A model generated the notes under the pieces. It did no database searches and was not told where the DNA came from. It saw only the letters and a list, made by a program, of their open reading frames with translations. A program made the translations under genes and the position numbers. Of a stretch of 64,000 nucleotides of DNA, positions 58,416 through 64,000 are shown one piece after another (the first letter of the stretch is position 1; the number at the start of each line of letters is the position of its first letter). The DNA comes from Athripsodes cinereus (Eukaryota; Arthropoda; Insecta; Trichoptera; Leptoceridae): positions 9,535,122-9,599,121 of the forward strand of contig OX388327.1 of assembly GCA_947579605.1 (NCBI GenBank). Direction: 5' to 3'.

Positions 58416-58559
58416 GATACTAGAAAAAAGATAGAAAACAAAATATTAGAAAGATTTCTGGAGACTATTTGAACTCGTATCTTCAGATAATTTACTTAAC
58501 ATATTTTGTTCTGTAAAAGGCACGTGTTCATAAAACATTATGAATAAGACATTTATAAT

Positions 58560-58760
58560 CTTCCATTCAGCAATGAGGTATACCATCATCAACATCATCA
58601 TCACCCTCAACGCTCCTCTCGGGAGCACAGGGCAGAAACCAGGTATACCACCCATCATAAATGTCTTATATTTTTATTGGCACAGAGAGAACTGCTTGCA
58701 TTTGCATGTTTATGACATGTAGTTAGTTTAGTGGCTACTCCATTTGTGTGATATGCTGTG
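58560..58760 (-). repeat. Repeat family B carrying a 57-bp retrotransposon insertion
   Basis: Family B runs from the TTCCATTCAGCAATGAGGTA region. It is interrupted at 58585-58641 and resumes after the second GGTATACC. Confidence 0.7.
58585..58641 (-). mobile_element. Minimal family D retrotransposon insertion with 8-bp target duplication
   Basis: The insert equals the last codons of the family D ORF (CTGTGCTCCCGAGAGGAGCG on the minus strand) plus a GAT-rich tail. GGTATACC flanks it on both sides (58577-58584 and 58642-58649). Confidence 0.75.
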
Positions 58761-58789
58761 ATAGAATGGATATTTTTAATTTACTCCTT

Positions 58790-59430
58790 TATGCACAGAG
58801 GGTGAATTTATTGCTGTGTTGTGACATTTTCCAAATAATTTATGCTAAAAAAATTACACTCTTAAATTCACAAACATTTTGTTAAGATTAATATAATTTG
58901 GGTAAAATAATGAGATAGCTCGTTTATGCACCAAAAAAGAGCTTACTACCCAAAATACTGCATTCTCGGAAATGTTATATAACAAATGTGAAAAAGGTTC
59001 CGTAATTACCAAAAAAGGCTGGTTTCCTCTTCAAATCAATGAGGTTTGTTTTCACTCTGTTTTTACATTGAAGGATGAAACATAAACAGTTACCAAATGA
59101 TCTAATAATCAAATTTTCCTTCAACACTCCTCCCGGGAGCACGAGGCAGAAACCGGCCTCCTCCTCTCAAGGTATTTTGCGCCAATTGAGTCACTTTTAC
59201 TCGCATTATTCCTAGCGCTTTGTGGATAAAAGAAGGGCCAACTATCAATGGTTATGGTTAAATGATATTACAGCAAAATTATTTAGTAAAGATAAACCAG
59301 AATTACAAAATTAAAATCTTGATAATATTTCATTCATCGCCCTCAACGCTCCTCTCCAGAAACCAGCCGCAAATATAATGTTAATATTTACTTATCAAAA
59401 AACTTAAAATTTAAGGGATAATTCGAGTAC
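58790..59430. other. 5' flank of TCHP with family D fragments
   Basis: Two further family D pieces, at 59116-59250 and 59330-59378, in the minus orientation. No promoter could be pinpointed. Confidence 0.4.
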
Positions 59431-59600
59431 GTCGGTAGCCTGGAGGTAGAGTCTCGGCCTCTTGAACAAGGGGTCTGCAGTTCGATCCCAGGTGCCGGCA
59501 AACTCCCCTTTCACGACACAAGCTTTTAGCTTACTGTGAAAGGTGTATAAGGTTGTATTTGGATTTATAACAAAAACCCAGATATATCTTTTTTTTTTTA
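59430..59600 (+). repeat. tRNA-derived SINE, family C, best copy
   Basis: A box TAGCCTGGAGGT, B box GTTCGATCCC, full body and the ACCCAGATATATC end followed by T and A runs. Confidence 0.85.
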
Positions 59601-60243
59601 AAAAATAAAAAAAGAATTAGGAATAATATCAAAATAAATACACTTTTCTAAGGTTTGTAAAGTACATATTTAATAAATAAATAAACTAAAAATAACAAAA
59701 TAATAATAACTTAACATGGAATAGTACTTATAGGTAGAATATAAGTAGTTGTGGGTGTAGTAGAAGTAAATTTTCTTTAATCTGGATATTTATATTCATT
59801 GACAGATAAACAATCAACAAGTTAATCAACTTCAGTTAACACTGTAATTTTAATCTCATTATTTTTAACTGTAATGTTAATTTCCATTGAAAAAGTTACT
59901 ACCTGTTTACATTATGCAATTAACAACTTTTTGGTTTTAATTTAACCATATTTTATTGGTTGTATGCAAAATAATACTCAACAGTAAAACATAAAAAAAA
60001 ACAATTTCAATCCAGCTCATTAGCTGTTTAGACAAAAGAAACATTGATTTGTCTCTTTCTAATACTATAAATCTACTGTGATTCTAACAATATTGTTATA
60101 ATTTTTTATGCTGGCAATTCTTTAGAAAATTACACCACTCAAACACATTCCTGGAACACTATTTTTTATTCAAATATCAACCCTACTGCAATGACACAAT
60201 GCATATTTTTGGTTGATATTAGTCTGATAGAGCCTATGCTCTA
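59601..60243. other. No gene seen
   Basis: AT-rich spacer between the SINE and the 3' end of carboxypeptidase copy 3. Confidence 0.4.
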
Positions 60244-60294
60244 ACAACAACATTACACACAACAAGACTATTCTTGTTATGTGTAATGTTGTTG
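60244..60294. repeat. Short perfect-type hairpin
   Basis: CAACAACATTACACACAACAAG pairs with CTTGTTATGTGTAATGTTGTTG around a 5- to 6-base loop. It lies about 140 bp downstream of the copy 3 stop codon. Confidence 0.6.
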
Positions 60295-60358
60295 ACTGAA
60301 ATTTACAACGGGTATAATAGCTCAATCAATCGCAAGAAATCAATCACTTGAATTTTTT

Positions 60359-60364
60359 TTTATT
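60359..60364 (-). terminator. Candidate polyadenylation signal of carboxypeptidase copy 3
   Basis: AATAAA on the minus strand, about 65 bases downstream of the stop codon and followed by an A run. Confidence 0.45.
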
Positions 60365-60429
60365 AACCTACAATCACTTGTAATCACGCGATCTGATTAT
60401 TGTAAGTTGAAATTTTATATAGCTGGCAC

Positions 60430-61824
60430 TTAAATGTATAACAGTTCCTTCCATTGGTTGGCAGTAAACAACTGTAGAATGTAGTAAGCTCTTTCAGGCT
60501 GATCTGTTACTATCATATGCCCCGCATTGAGGACTACTATTTCCGTGAGATTCCCAGCTGTCTTGTAATATCCCGCCAACTCTCCTTCTATTGACCAATG
60601 GAAACGTTTGGTCATTCGCCAATCACGGGAAGAACTAAATTGTAACTTGTTTAAAACATTATTTAACATAGGATATGAGACTATTATATCTAACTGGCCA
60701 CTTACAACGATGCCTCGATAATAATTTAGTATTTCCGATAATACTGGAGCCACAGATTGCAACGAGTCTGTTACTAATTTTACAGCTACTTTATAGGGAC
60801 CGTTTACCTCGGTGGGACCTAAATGTAGAGGTTTTCTCACTGTGTCTATGTAATCATTTATGTATGAGATGTTTCGGTAAAGATGATCAATGTTATCGTC
60901 AGGTGTGAGGATGTTATAATATCCTAAGAAACCAGTATACTTGTGCATCAGTACAGGAAGAGATGCCAATTCTCCGCTGTTGTACAAACGTGCATAAGCG
61001 TCAAACCACTTTTCCTCTTTGATCAATTGCTTTACTTCTTCTTCCAGTGTGTGTATATCTTCGTATCCATGCTTATCAAGAATGCCCATGTTGTATAAGT
61101 TTATTGCAAAATCCATTTGGTTAATTGGATCCATGTAAGCACTGAACAATGCAAATCCTTCAAGGTTCATTTGAAAGGGCGAATTTTTGTTTTTTCGATG
61201 TATCAAATCACAGAGACTAACAGCGTATTTGGCTCCGTACGAGGTTCCAAAGACGTATAGCTCCTTTTGTTGAAGTTCAGAAAATAAAAGTAAAAACTGG
61301 TGCAGAGCGGAATACAGATTTTTGGCAATGCCAGTTTGATTAACAGAATATCCATCTTCTTCAGTATGACTTAAGCCAGTTCCAACAGGATTATCCAAGT
61401 AAAGTAAATGATAATCATTATTCCAAGCTAATTCACGTTTAGTAACTGTACCGTTGATAATTTGAAATGGTCCATTTTGATAAAACACTCCCAGTAATGC
61501 GGTTAATCCAGGTCCACCTTCCAGCCACAACACCAACGGAGAATCACTAGAACCTAATGATGGAAAATACCAAAAGAACATTTGAGAATTAAATCTTTTG
61601 TCAACATTGAAGAAACCAGAATAGCTAGGGACGTGAAAATCTTTATAATGAACTTCAGATAACTGTCTGGCTTCACTGAATCGTTCTTGTTGTATCAGAG
61701 GTGTTAAATACAGAGGATCCCCACAATCAAAACATTTATTTTCTTTTTCTTCGGCTTGAACAATATCAGTATAGCATGACATGTGTAGTATAATTTGTAA
61801 ACAAACTAATACTGTGATCAACAT
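60430..61824 (-). CDS. Secreted S10 serine carboxypeptidase (CPVL/venom type), triad intact (copy 3)
   Basis: A single-exon frame of 464 codons, near the length of human CPVL. Residues 1-24 form a signal peptide (LITVLVCLQIIL core). S10 landmarks are in order: DPLYLTPLI, FHVPSYSGFF, WLEGGPG (100-106, oxyanion region), LDNPVGTGLSHT, GTSYGA with nucleophile Ser195, GQLDIIVSY with Asp379, and NAGHM with His436, followed by DQPERAY. All three catalytic residues are present, so release of C-terminal amino acids from peptides in a secretory, lysosomal or extracellular compartment is plausible. The usual Glu before the nucleophile (GESY) is Thr here, and the Gly-Ser-Ser after GGPG is missing, so activity is not certain. 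An initiator-like TCAGTCG lies about 70 bases upstream. It is the most conserved member of the cluster. Confidence 0.9.
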   Translation of the reverse strand: MLITVLVCLQIILHMSCYTDIVQAEEKENKCFDCGDPLYLTPLIQQERFSEARQLSEVHYKDFHVPSYSGFFNVDKRFNSQMFFWYFPSLGSSDSPLVLWLEGGPGLTALLGVFYQNGPFQIINGTVTKRELAWNNDYHLLYLDNPVGTGLSHTEEDGYSVNQTGIAKNLYSALHQFLLLFSELQQKELYVFGTSYGAKYAVSLCDLIHRKNKNSPFQMNLEGFALFSAYMDPINQMDFAINLYNMGILDKHGYEDIHTLEEEVKQLIKEEKWFDAYARLYNSGELASLPVLMHKYTGFLGYYNILTPDDNIDHLYRNISYINDYIDTVRKPLHLGPTEVNGPYKVAVKLVTDSLQSVAPVLSEILNYYRGIVVSGQLDIIVSYPMLNNVLNKLQFSSSRDWRMTKRFHWSIEGELAGYYKTAGNLTEIVVLNAGHMIVTDQPERAYYILQLFTANQWKELLYI

Positions 61825-62169
61825 ACTGACGGCAGAGTAGTGATGTAACTAGTGTTGATTACACTGTGAATCTGAGACGACTGAGGATGTGTATGGAACA
61901 GAGTGTATTGTGTACTGTGTATTGTTATAGTGTTATCAGTCACATGTAGCGACCCGACCCGGACAGGTCATGGATAAACACATACACACATACACAATGC
62001 AATACAACAACATCTTTCTTTATTAATCAAGTTCACCAATTTAACTCCACTGGAAAAATCTATAAATAAATATTTGAGTTAGTTTGAATGTTTACTAAAT
62101 TTTTATACCAGCTATACCCTCAATCCCAAATGGGATATTAATAGTGCCTTTTGTGATATTTTGGGCATA

Positions 62170-62420
62170 TTGCAAGAAGAGAGCCTGAAAACTTGAAAAA
62201 AGTAATTATAACTGGGGATGTAGAATGGAGGTATGGAAGGGGCAGAGTACCAATAAGATGTAGCGACCAAATTAAGGAGGCCACACAGAGTTCATTATAC
62301 GGGGCCTTGCACATGGCGGAGGATCACTCAAGGTGGAGACAGATGGTCTACAGAACGAAGCATGATGGTCACGATCGTCAGGATTGAGGGACCGACGGAG
62401 ATGTTGATGATGATTATTAC
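62170..62420 (+). mobile_element. Retrotransposon 3' end (family E), third copy
   Basis: It encodes RVPIRCSDQIKEATQSS, then ALHMAEDHSRWRQMVYRTK, and ends in GGACCGACGGAGATG and a GAT/ATT tail. It is the cleanest of the three copies. Confidence 0.7.
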
Positions 62421-62439
62421 TATTATTAAAATGACACCG

Positions 62440-62575
62440 TATTCTACTGCCCTATATGATAAACTCGCCCTCTGTATATTGAATTGTATAACTGTTATTT
62501 TTATGATACTGTTTTATTTTATTTTGTAATATTGTAACCAATGTACAGTGAAGAATAAAATAAATAAATAAATAT
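62440..62575 (+). repeat. Retroelement tail (family L)
   Basis: AACTCGCCCTCTGTATATTG, then GTACAGTGAAGAATAAAATAA and an AAAT repeat. The inverted counterpart is at 33360-33500, with fragments near 8690, 11720 and 25437. Confidence 0.5.
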
Positions 62576-63102
62576 GCCGTTTGTTAAGCATGATCAGGTA
62601 TAATAAAATAATAGATATCTGCACATGCGAGTGAAACGAACAAGAAATTATACTTTATTAGTACTTCTACAGCGACTTAATTAATCATGAGTCGGCTTTC
62701 AAGAGCTTTTGTTCTCATTATCTTTTGTTCTCATTCTCAAGACTAATGAGACTGAAAGACTGATTTCTAATGTTTTGGGATTTGTCACTTTTGTATTTTT
62801 GTATTAATTTAAAGTATTGTATTATCATTGTTTTTAAATTTACTTTGACTTTTTTAGAGAATTTTAACTTTTGCTTTTTTTCCTCAAGACATTTCTGGTA
62901 AGAGTGGAATCTTCGCTGGTCTACATGTTAAATGTATTAATTGTCAACATATTGTGTAACGACTGTTTGATTCTAAATATTGTAAAAATAAAAATAAAAT
63001 CATCAGACTAACACAAAGTGAAGAAATTACAATCATATACAAGTTGTTAATGAGAAAATTAAATAATAATAATTATAACAATATAATCTAATGATACAAT
63101 TG

Positions 63103-63352
63103 CAATGGCGACCGGTGTGGCGTGGAGGCTAACGCACTTGCCTTTGAGTCACGAGGTCCCGGGTTCGATTTCCGGTCAGGGCAAAATGAAGAATGACCTT
63201 ATTCAAATTGTCCTGGGTCTGGGTGTTACATGTATATGTATTCAGTGCATTGTATATATGTGTATCGTCGTGTTAGTACCCATAATACAAGATTCATATG
63301 TTAGTTTGGGACTAGCTCGATCTGTGTGAATTGTCCATGCATGTTATGTTAT
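63103..63352 (+). repeat. tRNA-derived SINE, family A, best copy
   Basis: A box GTGGCGTGGAGG, B box GGTTCGATTTCC, then AAAATGAAGAATGACC, CCTGGGTCTGGGTG, AATACAAGATTCATATG and the end ATGCATGTTATGTTATG. It serves as the reference for the other copies. Confidence 0.85.
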
Positions 63353-64000
63353 GTAATAATGTTGATTTTTCAAAAATATATTTGTTTTTAATGGAAGGCA
63401 CTAATAAATTTAGTTGTTATCCAGTAACATTTTTTCCCTTGCACATACAAAATCTAAATAGTTTTTTTATTTATTTAATTAATCATTATTTTTTAAGAAA
63501 AGCTGGGGTTAAAACCTAATTCATAATACGAACTAAAAGTTTAAATTAATCACGGCATCCCGTAATAAAAATATTATAAAACAATATTACCATATTAAAA
63601 TAATAATTCTTTTTCTTTTTTATAATCACACACAATTTTGCAGTACAAATTAATTCTGACATTTCCCAACAGGTGGCATTAGTAGTTTCCAATATAATTC
63701 TTTGACTTTCTTTGATGATTCTAAAAAATAAACCCTTATTTAGCAGAACATTCCAAAACTAAATGTTTCATAGCATATTTGAGAGTTGTACAATACAAGA
63801 TTGATTCCTAAGTTTTAACAATTGTTTTATAACATTTAAGACACAATAATGTTATGTATATTGTAAAGTGTGGTTATAAAAATAAAGATGTTAAGTAGAA
63901 CTTGTCTAGAACAAGTATTAGATTAATCTATCCAATAGTGTTTATGTGTAAAATTAAGAATAATTGTAACTCTATCAGTATAATAATAATAAATACTTTA
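63353..64000. other. No gene seen
   Basis: AT-rich sequence to the window end. No ORF similarity and no repeat family was recognised. Confidence 0.4.

Overview
The window is animal, almost certainly insect, nuclear DNA. It is AT-rich, its genes have GT-AG introns, and transposon debris is dense: tRNA-derived SINEs, 5'-truncated non-LTR retrotransposons and non-autonomous inverted-repeat DNA elements. The order cannot be fixed from the sequence. A hemipteran such as a planthopper, or a lepidopteran, fits the TAGG/CCTA-rich microsatellites and the repeat style. No bacterial operon, CRISPR array, rRNA gene or functional tRNA was seen.

Left part (1-22 kb). Two minus-strand exons at 4865-5601 encode both LIM domains of a Lim1 (Lhx1/5) LIM-homeodomain factor. 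The homeodomain exon is not visible and should lie beyond position 1. The rest is intron or intergenic DNA with SINEs, several foldback elements and, at 19.6-21.3 kb, a minus-strand retrotransposon end with a duplicated 3' UTR and a SINE fused to its coding part.

Middle (22-44 kb). A complete five-exon plus-strand gene for nuclear speckle splicing regulatory protein 1 (NSRP1, 433 codons) spans 22132-28121. Its introns hold two foldback elements and an antisense histidine-rich open frame. Convergent to it are minus-strand, intronless, secreted S10 serine carboxypeptidase-like genes (CPVL / venom carboxypeptidase type) at 28.6-30.0 and 35.0-36.4 kb, plus a truncated, frameshifted copy at 42.4 kb. 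A plus-strand reverse-transcriptase remnant (31.0-32.7 kb) and a 1.3-kb DNA element inside a SINE (38.9-40.2 kb) lie between them.

Right part (44-64 kb). An eight-coding-exon minus-strand gene for trichoplein (TCHP, 502 codons; human about 498) spans 44567-58415. Its first coding exon abuts a 94-bp tandem array that repeats the donor splice-site sequence. Upstream lies a third intact carboxypeptidase gene (60430-61824).

The most notable biology is in the carboxypeptidase cluster. The 60.4-kb copy keeps a Ser-Asp-His triad. The two intact copies near 28.6 and 35.0 kb, and the fragment, have Ser in place of the catalytic Asp, and both intact copies have degenerate oxyanion-hole motifs. They look like a young family of secreted pseudoenzymes beside a still plausible enzyme. 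Lim1, NSRP1 and trichoplein are unrelated housekeeping or developmental neighbours.
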